Positions 26,367 to 36,737 of a stretch of DNA of 64,000 nt are shown here, one piece after another. Position 1 is the stretch's first letter. Each line of letters opens with the position of its first letter. The DNA comes from an uncultured Lachnospiraceae bacterium. Lineage in GTDB: Bacteria > Bacillota > Clostridia > Lachnospirales > Lachnospiraceae. The notes under the pieces are model-generated. The model did not search any database and was not told the DNA's origin. It worked only from the letters and a program-made list of their open reading frames with translations. The DNA is taken from NCBI GenBank assembly GCA_910583895.1, contig CAJTYJ010000005.1:34247-98246 (forward strand). The letters are read 5' to 3'. The translations under genes and the position numbers were made by a program.

Positions 26367-27554
26367 TTACTCGATAACCGTAGCCACACGACCGGATCCT
26401 ACCGTACGGCCTCCCTCACGGATAGCGAAGGTAAGACCCTGCTCCATAGCGATCGGATGGATCAGCTCGATGCTCATCTCTACGTTATCGCCAGGCATGC
26501 ACATCTCAGTACCTTCCGGAAGGTTGCAGACACCGGTAACGTCGGTAGTTCTGAAGTAGAACTGGGGTCTGTAGTTGTTGAAGAACGGCGTATGACGTCC
26601 ACCCTCGTCCTTGGTCAGTACGTATACCTGAGCCGTGAATTTGGTGTGGCATTTTACGCTGCCCGGTTTTGCGACAACCTGGCCACGAACGATATCGGTT
26701 CTCTGTACACCACGAAGAAGGATACCGATGTTGTCACCAGCCTGAGCCTCATCCAGAAGCTTACGGAACATCTCGATACCGGTTACAACGGTCTTGCGGG
26801 ACTCTTCCTTCACACCGATGATCTCCACTTCCTCATTCAGATGAAGGGTACCACGCTCTACTCTACCGGTAGCAACGGTACCACGGCCGGTGATCGTGAA
26901 CACGTCCTCAACCGGCATCAGGAACGGCTGATCCGTTGCACGCTGCGGATCCGGGATATACTCGTCAACGGTAGACATAAGCTCCATGATCTTGTCGCCC
27001 CACTCGCTGCTCGGCTCTTCCAGAGCTTTCAGTGCGGAACCTTTGATGATCGGGCAGTCCGTGAACTCGTACTCCTCAAGCTGCTCGGTGATCTCCATCT
27101 CCACCAGCTCCAGAAGCTCCTCGTCGTCTACCATATCGCATTTGTTCATGAACACAACGATATAGGGAACGCCCACCTGACGGGACAGAAGGATGTGCTC
27201 CTTGGTCTGTGCCATAACGCCGTCTGTAGCAGCAACCACAAGGATTGCGCCGTCCATCTGAGCTGCACCGGTGATCATGTTCTTTACATAGTCCGCATGG
27301 CCGGGGCAGTCAACGTGTGCGTAATGTCTCTTCTCGGTCTCATACTCTACGTGCGCGGTAGAAATGGTGATTCCACGCTCTCTCTCTTCCGGAGCTTTAT
27401 CAATGTTCTCGAAATCAGTAGCGGTGTTGCCGGCAACTCTCTCGGAAAGAACTTTGGTGATTGCTGCGGTCAGAGTGGTTTTGCCATGGTCAACGTGACC
27501 GATGGTTCCGATATTACAATGTGGTTTAGTTCTGTCGAACTTAGCTTTTGCCAT
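26367..27554 (-). CDS. tuf: elongation factor Tu
   Basis: 395 residues, full length. G1 GHVDHGKT, G3 DCPGHADY, G4 NKCD. Delivers aminoacyl-tRNA to the ribosome as a GTPase. Domains II and III are complete, ending [18 protein letters not shown] site. Last gene of the str operon, with an additional promoter of its own in the fusA-tuf gap. Confidence 0.99.
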   Translation of the reverse strand: MAKAKFDRTKPHCNIGTIGHVDHGKTTLTAAITKVLSERVAGNTATDFENIDKAPEERERGITISTAHVEYETEKRHYAHVDCPGHADYVKNMITGAAQMDGAILVVAATDGVMAQTKEHILLSRQVGVPYIVVFMNKCDMVDDEELLELVEMEITEQLEEYEFTDCPIIKGSALKALEEPSSEWGDKIMELMSTVDEYIPDPQRATDQPFLMPVEDVFTITGRGTVATGRVERGTLHLNEEVEIIGVKEESRKTVVTGIEMFRKLLDEAQAGDNIGILLRGVQRTDIVRGQVVAKPGSVKCHTKFTAQVYVLTKDEGGRHTPFFNNYRPQFYFRTTDVTGVCNLPEGTEMCMPGDNVEMSIELIHPIAMEQGLTFAIREGGRTVGSGRVATVIE

Positions 27555-27618
27555 TTTTGTTTTCCTCCTTTAAATCAGATCACTTCTACGATTTTCTATA
27601 ATTCACTCGCTATCCTTG

Positions 27619-27647
27619 ATTATATTTCAAACGGACATATTTTGCAA
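27619..27647 (-). promoter_or_regulatory. internal tuf promoter
   Basis: Minus strand TTGCAA (27642-27647), 17-bp spacer, perfect TATAAT (27619-27624), within the 106-bp fusA-tuf gap. Would give extra tuf transcript, matching the high demand for EF-Tu. Confidence 0.65.
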
Positions 27648-27660
27648 GCCTGTTTATACT

Positions 27661-29778
27661 TTATTTTGTCTTTGCAGCAAGAACTTTTTCCTGTACACTC
27701 TTCGGTACCTGCTCGTATTTCTCAAAGAACATGGAATAGTTGCCGCGGCCCTGGGTTCTGGAACGAAGGTCCGTTGCATAACCGAACATCTCTGCCAGCG
27801 GTACATATCCGCGGATCATCTTGCCGCCGCCGATGTCATCCATACCCTCGATGCGGCCGCGGCGGGAATTGATATCACCGATGACATCTCCCATGTAGTC
27901 CTCCGGGGTTGTAACCTCGACTTTCATGATCGGCTCCAGGAGCACTGCGCCTGCCTTCTGCATCGCCTCTTTGAATGCCAGAGAACCTGCAATGTGGAAC
28001 GCCATCTCAGAAGAGTCGACTTCATGATAGGAACCGTCAAATACAGTTGCATGGATACCCAGTACCGGGAATCCGCCAAGGATACCTGCTTTTGCCGCTT
28101 CTTCGATACCTTCTCCGACTGCCGGGATATATTCCTTCGGAATCGCACCGCCGACAACGGAAGAATCGAACTTGAACAGCTCCTCACCGTTGGCATCCAT
28201 GGGCTCAAAGTGTACTTTACAGTGACCATACTGTCCGCGTCCGCCGGACTGCTTCGCATACTTGGAATCCACATCCACCGCTTTGGTGAAGGTCTCCTTG
28301 TAAGCAACCTGCGGTGCACCTACGTTCGCCTCTACCTTGAACTCACGCAGCAGACGGTCCACGATGATCTCCAGATGGAGCTCGCCCATACCTGCGATAA
28401 TGGTCTGACCGGTCTCCTGATCCGTGTGTGCACGGAAAGTCGGATCCTCTTCTGCCAGCTTCGCAAGAGACTCGCCCAGCTTGCCCTGGCCTGCCTTGGT
28501 CTTGGGCTCGATGGCCAGCTCGATCACCGGCTCCGGGAACTCCATGGACTCCAGGATAACCGGGTGCTGCTCGTCACAGATCGTATCACCGGTGGTGGTC
28601 AGTTTGAAGCCTACCGCTGCAGCGATATCACCGGAGTATACCTTGTCAAGCTCCTGTCTCTTGTTGGCATGCATCTGAAGGATACGTCCCACACGCTCCT
28701 TCTTGCCCTTGGTGGAGTTGTATACATAGGAACCGGAATTCATGGTACCGGAGTACACACGGAAGAACGCCAGCTTTCCTACATACGGGTCTGCCATGAT
28801 CTTGAATGCCAGAGCGGAGAACGGCTCTTCGTCGGAAGAATGTCTCTCCACTTCATTGCCATCCATATCCGTACCCTTGATAGCCGGAATGTCGGTAGGT
28901 GCCGGCATATACTCCAGCACTGCATCCAGAAGCTTCTGTACGCCCTTGTTTCTGTAAGCGCTTCCGCAGCATACCGGAACTGCCGTACATTCGCAGGTAG
29001 CCTTTCTCAAGGCTGCCTTCATGGACTCTACAGACGGCTCCTCGCCCTCCAGATACTCCATCATCAGGTCATCATCCAGCTCGCAGACCTTCTCCACCAG
29101 CTCGGTGCGGTATAATTCAGCGTCGTCTTTCATATCATCCGGAATATCGGTGATGGAAATATCGTCGCCCTTGTCATCATTGTAAATATATGCTTTCATC
29201 TCGAACAGGTCGATGATTCCCTGGAATGCATCTTCCTTTCCGATCGGAAGCTGCAGGCAGATGGCATTCTTGCCCAGACGGGTCTTGATCATCTCCACTG
29301 CATTATAAAAGTCTGCACCCAGGATATCCATCTTGTTGATGAATGCCATACGGGGTACATTGTAAGTGTCAGCCTGACGCCATACATTCTCGGACTGAGG
29401 CTCAACACCGCCCTTCGCACAGAAAACGCCTACTGCGCCGTCCAGCACGCGAAGGGAACGCTCCACCTCTACGGTAAAGTCAACATGGCCCGGGGTATCA
29501 ATAATGTTGATACGATGCTCAAGAGCACCCGGTTTTGTTTTGCAGTTTTCCTGCTGAGTCCAGTGACAGGTCGTAGCGGCGGAAGTAATCGTGATACCTC
29601 TCTCCTGCTCCTGCTCCATCCAGTCCATGGTGGCAGTACCCTCGTGAGTATCACCGATCTTATAGTTCACACCAGTATAATACAGGATACGCTCGGTCAA
29701 CGTGGTCTTGCCCGCATCGATATGAGCCATAATCCCGATATTCCTGGTCCTCTCCAACGGATATTCTCTTCCAGCCAA
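27661..29778 (-). CDS. fusA: elongation factor G
   Basis: 705 residues, full length. G1 AHIDAGKTT, switch [11 protein letters not shown]4 NKMD. Drives ribosomal translocation with GTP hydrolysis. Domain [10 protein letters not shown] is intact, arguing for a canonical EF-G rather than a tetracycline-resistance-like paralogue. Twelve bp after rpsG; AGGAGG site. Confidence 0.99.
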   Translation of the reverse strand: MAGREYPLERTRNIGIMAHIDAGKTTLTERILYYTGVNYKIGDTHEGTATMDWMEQEQERGITITSAATTCHWTQQENCKTKPGALEHRINIIDTPGHVDFTVEVERSLRVLDGAVGVFCAKGGVEPQSENVWRQADTYNVPRMAFINKMDILGADFYNAVEMIKTRLGKNAICLQLPIGKEDAFQGIIDLFEMKAYIYNDDKGDDISITDIPDDMKDDAELYRTELVEKVCELDDDLMMEYLEGEEPSVESMKAALRKATCECTAVPVCCGSAYRNKGVQKLLDAVLEYMPAPTDIPAIKGTDMDGNEVERHSSDEEPFSALAFKIMADPYVGKLAFFRVYSGTMNSGSYVYNSTKGKKERVGRILQMHANKRQELDKVYSGDIAAAVGFKLTTTGDTICDEQHPVILESMEFPEPVIELAIEPKTKAGQGKLGESLAKLAEEDPTFRAHTDQETGQTIIAGMGELHLEIIVDRLLREFKVEANVGAPQVAYKETFTKAVDVDSKYAKQSGGRGQYGHCKVHFEPMDANGEELFKFDSSVVGGAIPKEYIPAVGEGIEEAAKAGILGGFPVLGIHATVFDGSYHEVDSSEMAFHIAGSLAFKEAMQKAGAVLLEPIMKVEVTTPEDYMGDVIGDINSRRGRIEGMDDIGGGKMIRGYVPLAEMFGYATDLRSRTQGRGNYSMFFEKYEQVPKSVQEKVLAAKTK

Positions 29779-29790
29779 TGGATTTTCCTC

Positions 29791-30543
<753 letters not shown>

Positions 30544-30966
30544 TTATTTCTTGGCGTCTTTCGGTCTCTTCGCGCCATATTTGGAGCGTGCCTGACGTCT
30601 CTTCGCCACGCCTGCGGTATCGAGTGTACCACGAACGATGTGGTATCTGGTACCCGGAAGGTCCTTTACCCTGCCTCCGCGGATCAGCACAACGCTGTGC
30701 TCCTGAAGGTTGTGGCCTTCTCCCGGAATATAGCTGGTAACTTCGATTCCGTTGGAAAGACGTACTCTGGCGATCTTACGAAGCGCGGAATTCGGCTTCT
30801 TCGGAGTCGCGGTCTTCACTGCAGTACATACGCCGCGCTTCTGCGGTGCGGATGCATCTGTCGGTCTCTTTCTCAGAGAGTTGAAACCCTTCTGCAGAGC
30901 CGGAGCAGTGGACTTCTTTACAGATGTCTGTCTTCCTTTTCTTACTAACTGGTTAAATGTTGGCAT
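30544..30966 (-). CDS. rpsL: 30S ribosomal protein S12
   Basis: 140 residues from the ATG at 30966 ([13 protein letters not shown]) behind AGGAGGTG. Decoding-centre protein. Sequence retains the wild-type streptomycin-sensitive contexts [12 protein letters not shown] and [10 protein letters not shown]. First gene of the str operon. Confidence 0.99.
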   Translation of the reverse strand: MPTFNQLVRKGRQTSVKKSTAPALQKGFNSLRKRPTDASAPQKRGVCTAVKTATPKKPNSALRKIARVRLSNGIEVTSYIPGEGHNLQEHSVVLIRGGRVKDLPGTRYHIVRGTLDTAGVAKRRQARSKYGAKRPKDAKK

Positions 30967-31088
30967 TCCTTTCACCTCCTGCATATTTGTGGCAGGTTTA
31001 TCCTGCGACGGTAAGAGTTCTTACCATGACTGCTGTTCTTTTCAGACTCGCCGAAAAAACACGCGTGCCAAAACACGCATGCTCAATT

Positions 31089-31117
31089 ATTATATATAAT
31101 ACATCCTGCCTTGTCAA
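31089..31117 (-). promoter_or_regulatory. str operon promoter
   Basis: Minus strand TTGACA (31112-31117), 17-bp spacer, TATAAT (31089-31094): full consensus, as expected for rpsL-rpsG-fusA-tuf. The leader contains a GCGTG/CACGC hairpin near 31062-31079. Confidence 0.82.
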
Positions 31118-31208
31118 TGCCTTTTTTCATTTTCCGTTCTTTGTGTTCCTCATAAACACACAGATTCCCCAAGATGTCTTTTTTATTTTTCTGCAACCGG
31201 CCGCGCGG

Positions 31209-31970
31209 TCAGCCGGCCGCTTCTTTCCCGCACTCGGGGCAGAATTTTACTCCCTTCTGGAGTATGTTTCCGCATGCACATACCATCTCCTGCGGCCGTT
31301 CTTCCACTTTTTTTCCGCATACCCCGCAAAACTTTGCTCCATCCTGCAGAACTGCTCCGCATTCACATTTTCTTTCTCCTGGCTGCGAATCCTCTGCCTT
31401 CTTTCCACATACCGGGCAGAACTTTATTCCATCCTGCAGAACTGCCCCGCATTCGCATTTTCTTTCACTTACTCCGGTTTCCTGTATTATTTTGTTTTCC
31501 TGTATTCTTGTTACGCACAGGTATCCCTCGACAATATCATATATATCCTTACTAAATTTCTTAAATGATGTTTTATTAGCCTTACTGCTTGCAACACCTG
31601 CACCTGCTGACACAACCGTTCCCCCCAATACCAATGGAATAACGGCAGGGCCTAGAAATGGCATAAAAAATAGGGCGCTTCCTGTCAGTAAACCTAACTG
31701 AACGCCTAAATTTAATTTTATCAGCTCAACATCAACATAACATGAACTTTCTGAAAATGTCAGTTTAACAAGGCATGCCTCCTTCCATTCTCCACTATCT
31801 TCTTTCTTGGTCTTCATCAGAACTTCTGTTTTTATAATATAAAAATTAGGCCCGGTTTCCGTTGTCATTCTCGCCTGATCGCTGGATGGATTAACATAGG
31901 TTGCTACTGCCTGATACACCTCCTCTCTGTTGTATTTTTTCATAATCGGAATCATCTTGCTGTCTTTCAT
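31209..31970 (-). CDS. membrane-associated protein with three tandem zinc ribbons
   Basis: 253 residues. N-terminal soluble region (1-85), a glycine-rich hydrophobic stretch (about 88-128) likely crossing or inserting into the membrane, then three near-identical zinc ribbons of the form C-x-C-x10-C-x2-C at Cys172/174/185/188, 202/204/215/218 and 231/233/244/247. The first two repeats share GERKCECGAVLQDG-type sequence, showing recent duplication. Last gene of the GTPase operon (about 60 bp after the other zinc-ribbon gene). No specific function known; ribbons probably mediate protein or nucleic acid contacts. Confidence 0.75.
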   Translation of the reverse strand: MKDSKMIPIMKKYNREEVYQAVATYVNPSSDQARMTTETGPNFYIIKTEVLMKTKKEDSGEWKEACLVKLTFSESSCYVDVELIKLNLGVQLGLLTGSALFFMPFLGPAVIPLVLGGTVVSAGAGVASSKANKTSFKKFSKDIYDIVEGYLCVTRIQENKIIQETGVSERKCECGAVLQDGIKFCPVCGKKAEDSQPGERKCECGAVLQDGAKFCGVCGKKVEERPQEMVCACGNILQKGVKFCPECGKEAAG

Positions 31971-32031
31971 TCTTCTCCTCCATGATTACATCAAATAAAC
32001 CTGCCGGTGATCTCAGCATTCCACAGATCAT

Positions 32032-32577
32032 TCAGCCTTCTACCTTCCTCCCGCACTCCATACACATAAACTGCCCTTTCGGAACCTTTGCTCCGCAGAT
32101 GCATTCCAGATAAACCTGCTCCTCATGCATGGACTGCTGTCCGCCGTTTTCCATGTTTTCCTTCAGATTCTTCCCGCAGTTAGGGCAGAACTTCAGATCG
32201 CTCTTTATCAAATTTCCGCAAGAGCAGGTAATCATCCCGTTGTCCACCGGTTTCCCGCAGTTGGAGCAAAACGCGCTGCCCTCCGAAAGCGGCTGGCCGC
32301 AGCTGCATATACGGGCCTTTTTGCCGCGCAGCTCCCGGCTCTGTTTCTCTGCTTCCAACTCTGCAAGCTCCTGTTCCAAAGCTTCTATTTTCTCAAAGTA
32401 AACTGCCAGCTCCGGAAAATCCGCTTTTCCCTGTTTATGCAGATCATAGACATCCATTCCTATAAATCCATATATTTTGGAACGCTCTTTTTTCTTTTCT
32501 TCCAACAGCTTTCTCATATTATTATCTGCTAAAGCACCGGATAAAGGATTGGTAAGCTTCGGCATACTGATTCCCAT
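32032..32577 (-). CDS. coiled-coil protein with three zinc ribbons
   Basis: 181 residues from the ATG at 32577, which overlaps the stop of the gene above (TGATG). N-terminal helical region with a Glu-rich coiled coil (FEKIEALEQELAELEAEKQSRE, about 60-80), then three C-x-C/C-x2-C zinc ribbons (CSCGQPLSEGSAFCSNCG, CSCGNLIKSDLKFCPNCG, CICGAKVPKGQFMCMECG). Soluble, with no membrane segment. The ribbon type matches that of the neighbouring 253-residue protein, so both may bind the same partner. Function unknown. Confidence 0.72.
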   Translation of the reverse strand: MGISMPKLTNPLSGALADNNMRKLLEEKKKERSKIYGFIGMDVYDLHKQGKADFPELAVYFEKIEALEQELAELEAEKQSRELRGKKARICSCGQPLSEGSAFCSNCGKPVDNGMITCSCGNLIKSDLKFCPNCGKNLKENMENGGQQSMHEEQVYLECICGAKVPKGQFMCMECGRKVEG

Positions 32578-33887
32578 CAAAATTCCACCTTTCGCTTTAT
32601 ATTTTCCCATTCATAACAAAGTTTTGCAAATTCGGCCCCTTCCGGGTCTGTTTTTTTCTGTCCGTCCAGCAGTTGTGTCAAAAGCTTCTGATATCCCTGG
32701 TCCACATAAGCTTCTATCGCGTCAAAGCTTTCTCTCATGGAAACCAGGAGCGGCTCCTGCTGTTTCCATTCCTTCATGGCAGTCCTTAACCGCATTTCCG
32801 CCTCTTCCGTTATACGATTCCTGCAGTGTCTGTCCAGCCTTTTCATCCAGAGCCAGTACAACACAAACAAGAGCAAAGCAAGCGGCATCAGAATCATCAA
32901 CACGATACCAGACGCCGTTCCAAACAACCCCGACCCAACTTTTGCTTTTATAGCATTTTCCCCTACTTTATCTATCTTCTCATCCACCGCCCTGCTCAGA
33001 GAATCCAAAGCTCCGGAAGCATTCTCTGTCTCTGCAGCTGCCGATTCCTGTGAAGCCAGCTCTTTTTGCTCGTTGGCATCCATCCGCTCCAGCGCAATTT
33101 TGCCCGTAATGCCAAGAGCTATCATAAGCAGGAACAGTACGACCGGCATCCATTTCTTTCTGGCCGTCTTTCTCTTCATACGCTTTACTGTCTTCTGTAT
33201 GAGAACATGCACTTTCTCTGCATATTCTGCAATGCTGCTCTGCCCCTGCTCCAGATGCTGAATATAACCCCCGGAATCCCTGATCAGGCTATCCTGATTT
33301 TCATAATAGGTTTCATAAAATTTCCGTTGCGCTTCCTTGTCATAGCCTGTACAGCAGAACAGATCTTTCAGGCGGTCAAATGCATTCTGATAATTCTGAT
33401 GGAGCATGTCCACATATTTTTTCTGAAATGCTTCCATCTGCATCTTATATGTTTCACCGATGGTATGAAACACATCGAAAAAGCGCTTTTTGTCAATCAC
33501 ATTTTCATAATATTCCTGTGCACCAAAAGGCTCTTCCATGGATCTTTCCGCTTCCTGAATATATGCAGCTGAACCGTTTAGATACTCTGATTTGAGAATC
33601 TCATTGGAACGCCTGCACCTTTCCATAATCTCAAAGGCTCTCTGCTCGATTTCATCCTCAGAGCCTTTCTCTTTCATTTCACCTGGCAGCTGCTTTTTCA
33701 TCTGTCCAAGCAGTTCTTCCAATTCCAGACTTTTTTCTGCCCACTCCGCCTGTGTCATCTTTGATTCCAGCTCTTTTTTACAATCCTGTATCGCATCCAA
33801 TAATCTTGTTTTCACATGATGGCCGGCTGCTATTTCCTCCATTTTGCATATCCACTGCAAAACCTCTTTCTTTACTTCCTTCTTCAT
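32577..33887 (-). CDS. two-TM coiled-coil protein of the GTPase operon
   Basis: 436 residues. Long charged helical N-terminal part (1-240), a TM helix at about 246-265 after a basic stretch (KRMKRKTARKKW), an outside or lumenal loop of about 60 residues, a second TM at about 326-348 and a C-terminal helical tail. No known family recognised. Start overlaps the GTPase stop by 4 bp (ATGA), so the two are translated together. Layout suggests a membrane adaptor or target for the GTPase. Confidence 0.72.
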   Translation of the reverse strand: MKKEVKKEVLQWICKMEEIAAGHHVKTRLLDAIQDCKKELESKMTQAEWAEKSLELEELLGQMKKQLPGEMKEKGSEDEIEQRAFEIMERCRRSNEILKSEYLNGSAAYIQEAERSMEEPFGAQEYYENVIDKKRFFDVFHTIGETYKMQMEAFQKKYVDMLHQNYQNAFDRLKDLFCCTGYDKEAQRKFYETYYENQDSLIRDSGGYIQHLEQGQSSIAEYAEKVHVLIQKTVKRMKRKTARKKWMPVVLFLLMIALGITGKIALERMDANEQKELASQESAAAETENASGALDSLSRAVDEKIDKVGENAIKAKVGSGLFGTASGIVLMILMPLALLLFVLYWLWMKRLDRHCRNRITEEAEMRLRTAMKEWKQQEPLLVSMRESFDAIEAYVDQGYQKLLTQLLDGQKKTDPEGAEFAKLCYEWENIKRKVEF

Positions 33888-35782
33888 ATCTCTAGACCAC
33901 GCCTTTCCTCCAATTCCTCAATCTGCTGCAAATACCCTTGTATGGCGTTCAGCTTGTCCTCCAGCCTGAACATATTTTTTTCCTCAATATTGACAGACAT
34001 GCGAAATTCCATAAAAAGTTTATCTGCACCCTCTGTCTCCCTCACGAAGAGCTTTTCGATCGTCTCAAAAATCTGCTCTGTGATCTCAGCCTTGTTTTTT
34101 TCTGCTTCGTCTCTGAACTCAGCTATGGCCTCTGCCGTTTTCTTCTCCAACTCCGGAAGTGTATTGGCTGATGCAATCTTTTTTGCAATCCTGGCAATGA
34201 CCAGCGCCCCGATCACGGCTCCCACCACCGGCCACAAAACAGCTCCTACTGCATTTACTGCCGTCACAGCTGCCGCCACTCCTGCTTTCGCCCCTGCAGC
34301 TGTTCCTGCAGCCACTCCTGCTTTCACCCCTGCGGCTGTTCCTGCTTTCGCTCCTATCGCTGTCATTACAGAGGCAAATGTGCCTGCAACCGACATACCT
34401 GCCCCTGCTCCTGATACCGCTCCTAGTGCTCCTCCTGCCACTTCTGCATTTGCAAGTACTCTTTCATACGCTCCTCTTGCCTTCCAAAGTTCCATAAATA
34501 ATTCTTCAGAAGCATCTGCAAGACTGTGATAATAATCCTTTGTCACCTCAATCTGACTGGCAGCCTTATACACCATGCTTTTCTTACTCTGTGCCATGGT
34601 TCCATAAAATTTATCCTTTAATTCAAGAATGTTTTCCCTTTTATTCAGACAGTTCACAGCTCCGTCAAGCACTTTTTCCAATCCCGCCAGATAAATCTGA
34701 ACCGTCTCCTGGGTTTTCCGGTTGACCTGGTCGGTCATCCGCTTTTGATAGCCTTCATTGACCAGGCTCAGATAATCCACAAAATCCGTACTTCCATTGG
34801 GAAAACGCTCCTTGATTCTGCAGGGATCCAGTTTGGCAGTTACTTCTTTTACATAGGCGGCTATTTCCTTCTCAATCTCCCTTTTTAAAGCCGTTTTTAA
34901 ATCCTCTATTTTGACACGATTATTCAGAATGAACTCGTCAAGAGAAGCATTGATCTTTTTCAAAACAACCGCATCGGATTCGTACTGCTGTCTGCGAAGG
35001 TGAAAAGATTCCGATAATTTCAGCAGCATTTTCTTTAATTCTGCCAGGTTTTCCTGTTGTCTTGTGGACACAGGGCTGCTGCCGATCACCTGATTGGAAA
35101 CATAATCCCGGACCGGACGAAGGCTGTCCTCCCAATGGGATGAGACCCGGAAAATCGGCGCCTGAATCCCCGCCTCTTTCATATACTGCCGCAGTTTTTT
35201 TTCATGTTCTTCAATAATTTGGTCTTTTTCCAGATCGCACTTCGTAAGTACAAAGATAACTTTTCTGGTCTCCACTTCCTCCAGAATATCCCATACCGCA
35301 TAATCTCTGACTCTCCGCACGTCAAAGACAACAAGGATCACACTGCTTTTGTACAGATAATTTTTTACACATTCCTTCAGGCCATCCTGCATAATCTGAT
35401 CCAGTCCCTGCATATCCACAATCTGCAGACCATCCAGCTCTTCTTTTGTTGTGAAAATACGCGTGACATATTCATTCACACATACGCTATCCTCTAAAAC
35501 GCCGTAACGATACTCTTTGATATTTCTTGTATTCTCCATCATTCCTTCATCCGGCAGAACCGATGAAAAGAGCCTGTGCAAAAAAGTACTTTTTCCGACA
35601 CCGCTGCTGCCGATTGTGACAAACAGAAATGTCTCTGACACCTTACGCAGAAAACGATTCACAATCTCTTTTTCTCTGCTTGCGTCGCTGTCTTTGATAA
35701 TCAGGCTTACATCTTCCAAAAGGTTCTCCATAATTTGCTTATCCTGATAGCGAAAAGGAAACTGTTGTTTTTGTTCTTTCAT
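33884..35782 (-). CDS. dynamin-like large GTPase
   Basis: 632 residues. GTPase motifs: G1 GSSGVGKS (58-65), G3 DMQG (123-126), G4 TKCD (180-183). The remaining part is long helical stalk (about 240-445) followed by a very Ala/Gly-rich hydrophobic region (about 446-531, with repeats such as AGVAAGTAAGAKAG and a terminal VLWPVVGAVIGALVIA) that could form a membrane-inserting paddle, then a helical tail returning to pair with the stalk. This matches bacterial dynamin-like proteins, which remodel membranes or act in anti-phage defence; assignment is from motifs and architecture. First gene of a four-gene operon. Confidence 0.8.
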   Translation of the reverse strand: MKEQKQQFPFRYQDKQIMENLLEDVSLIIKDSDASREKEIVNRFLRKVSETFLFVTIGSSGVGKSTFLHRLFSSVLPDEGMMENTRNIKEYRYGVLEDSVCVNEYVTRIFTTKEELDGLQIVDMQGLDQIMQDGLKECVKNYLYKSSVILVVFDVRRVRDYAVWDILEEVETRKVIFVLTKCDLEKDQIIEEHEKKLRQYMKEAGIQAPIFRVSSHWEDSLRPVRDYVSNQVIGSSPVSTRQQENLAELKKMLLKLSESFHLRRQQYESDAVVLKKINASLDEFILNNRVKIEDLKTALKREIEKEIAAYVKEVTAKLDPCRIKERFPNGSTDFVDYLSLVNEGYQKRMTDQVNRKTQETVQIYLAGLEKVLDGAVNCLNKRENILELKDKFYGTMAQSKKSMVYKAASQIEVTKDYYHSLADASEELFMELWKARGAYERVLANAEVAGGALGAVSGAGAGMSVAGTFASVMTAIGAKAGTAAGVKAGVAAGTAAGAKAGVAAAVTAVNAVGAVLWPVVGAVIGALVIARIAKKIASANTLPELEKKTAEAIAEFRDEAEKNKAEITEQIFETIEKLFVRETEGADKLFMEFRMSVNIEEKNMFRLEDKLNAIQGYLQQIEELEERRGLEI

Positions 35783-35831
35783 ACTGCCTGCTTTCCTGAT
35801 CCGGACACAACGGAATCAATTTTATTTATAA

Positions 35832-35864
35832 ATTATACCCCCCCCCCCACTTTGTGAATGTCAA
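35832..35864 (-). promoter_or_regulatory. phase-variable promoter of the dynamin-like operon
   Basis: Minus strand has perfect TTGACA (35859-35864) and TATAAT (35832-35837), but a 21-bp spacer that contains a run of 11 G (plus-strand C11, 35838-35848). Loss of four Cs would restore the optimal 17-bp spacing. Homopolymer slippage would therefore switch transcription. Reads into the GTPase start 50 bp downstream. Confidence 0.72.
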
Positions 35865-35971
35865 GTTTTCTCCCCGCTATTTCTCACTTTTCCTTTGCCA
35901 CAAAATCTTCTTGCCATACGCCTTCCCTGCCGGCTGCCTTTTCTCCATTTCTTAGGATTTTCTTAAACCGC

Positions 35972-36000
35972 TGGACACCATCCCCCTTTGGTGCTATGAT
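35972..36000 (+). promoter_or_regulatory. vanZ-like gene promoter
   Basis: TGGACA (35972-35977), 17-bp spacer, TATGAT (35995-36000). Expected start near 36007, giving a leader of about 133 nt before the coding region. Confidence 0.6.
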
Positions 36001-36020
36001 AGGGCAAACCCAAAAAAACA

Positions 36021-36112
36021 GCATCTGACCGAAAGCATCCCCGGAAGGATTTTACGGAACGAAGCGAGGGGGAAAATTCTTCCAGACGCCAGGGAGAAGA
36101 GAGGGCAGATGC
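36021..36112 (+). ncRNA. structured 5' leader of the vanZ-like gene (candidate cis-regulatory RNA)
   Basis: A closing helix GCATCTG (36021-36027) / CAGATGC (36106-36112) encloses an 11-bp stem GGAAGGATTTT (36043-36053) / AAAATTCTTCC (36073-36083, one G-U) with a purine-rich loop ACGGAACGAAGCGAGGGGG. No match to a riboswitch class that I recognise. Confidence 0.5.
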
Positions 36113-36139
36113 GGAACTTAAATACGAGGAGCGTAAACG

Positions 36140-36655
36140 ATGATAAAAGCATTTTTAAGGGCCCTTTTGAAGCCTTTTTCTTTTGTACCTGCCCTGATGA
36201 TGATGTCTCTGATCTTTTCTTTTTCCTCCCAGGATGGAACCACCTCCGGAAATCTAAGCTACAAGGTCAGTGAAATCATCGTGGAATCTGCCAATGATGC
36301 CTTCGAGCTGAACTGGTCCGGCAGTGAGATCCGTCATTATATAGAACAAATCCATCACCCGGTGCGCAAACTGGCCCATATGACAGAATATTTTCTGCTG
36401 GCGGTCTCTGTATCTTTTCCCCTCTATGTATATGGGGTCCGGGGCTTATGGCTTCCTGTGCTGGCCGGCGGCTTCTGCGTGGGCTTTGCCGCCCTGGACG
36501 AATACCATCAGTCCTTTGTGGCCGGACGGGGCCCTTCCAAAAAAGATGTGGCCATCGACAGCATTGGTGTCCTGGCCGGGGTGCTGATGGTACAGTTTTT
36601 CTGTTTCATCGGACGGATGACCATCTTCCGGCCGCTGGCAAAACGGCGGACCTGA
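36140..36655 (+). CDS. VanZ-like family membrane protein
   Basis: 171 residues, the only plus-strand gene here. About four membrane helices and the family signature HPVRKLAHMTEYFLLA plus DEYHQSFVAGRGPSKKDVAIDSIG. VanZ-like proteins are small membrane proteins linked to teicoplanin tolerance in enterococci and otherwise of unknown function in clostridia. GAGGAG site 8 bp before ATG. Convergent with rpoC, with a shared terminator. Confidence 0.88.
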   Translation: MIKAFLRALLKPFSFVPALMMMSLIFSFSSQDGTTSGNLSYKVSEIIVESANDAFELNWSGSEIRHYIEQIHHPVRKLAHMTEYFLLAVSVSFPLYVYGVRGLWLPVLAGGFCVGFAALDEYHQSFVAGRGPSKKDVAIDSIGVLAGVLMVQFFCFIGRMTIFRPLAKRRT

Positions 36656-36689
36656 TCTCCACCCCCATGTTTTAAGCTTATCCCGCCAA

Positions 36690-36737
36690 AAAGCACAAAA
36701 AAAGAGCACCTTGGCTGGGTGCTCCTTTTTTGTGCTT
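36690..36737. terminator. bidirectional terminator between vanZ-like gene and rpoC
   Basis: GAGCACC (36704-36710) / GGTGCTC (36718-36724) core flanked by AAAGCACAAAAAAA and TTTTTTGTGCTTT arms that also pair. T-tracts on both strands serve both convergent genes; the left arm borders the rpoC stop. Confidence 0.88.

Noticed and set aside
26268..27872. Long plus-strand open frame (534 codons) over tuf
   Set aside because: Antisense to EF-Tu; begins in the palindromic repeat and has no family resemblance.
27616..29115. Plus-strand open frame (499 codons) over fusA
   Set aside because: Antisense shadow of EF-G, produced by strong codon bias.
36001..36060. c-di-GMP (GEMM) riboswitch before vanZ-like gene
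   Set aside because: Only GGGCAAACC at the start resembles it; the rest of the GEMM core is missing.
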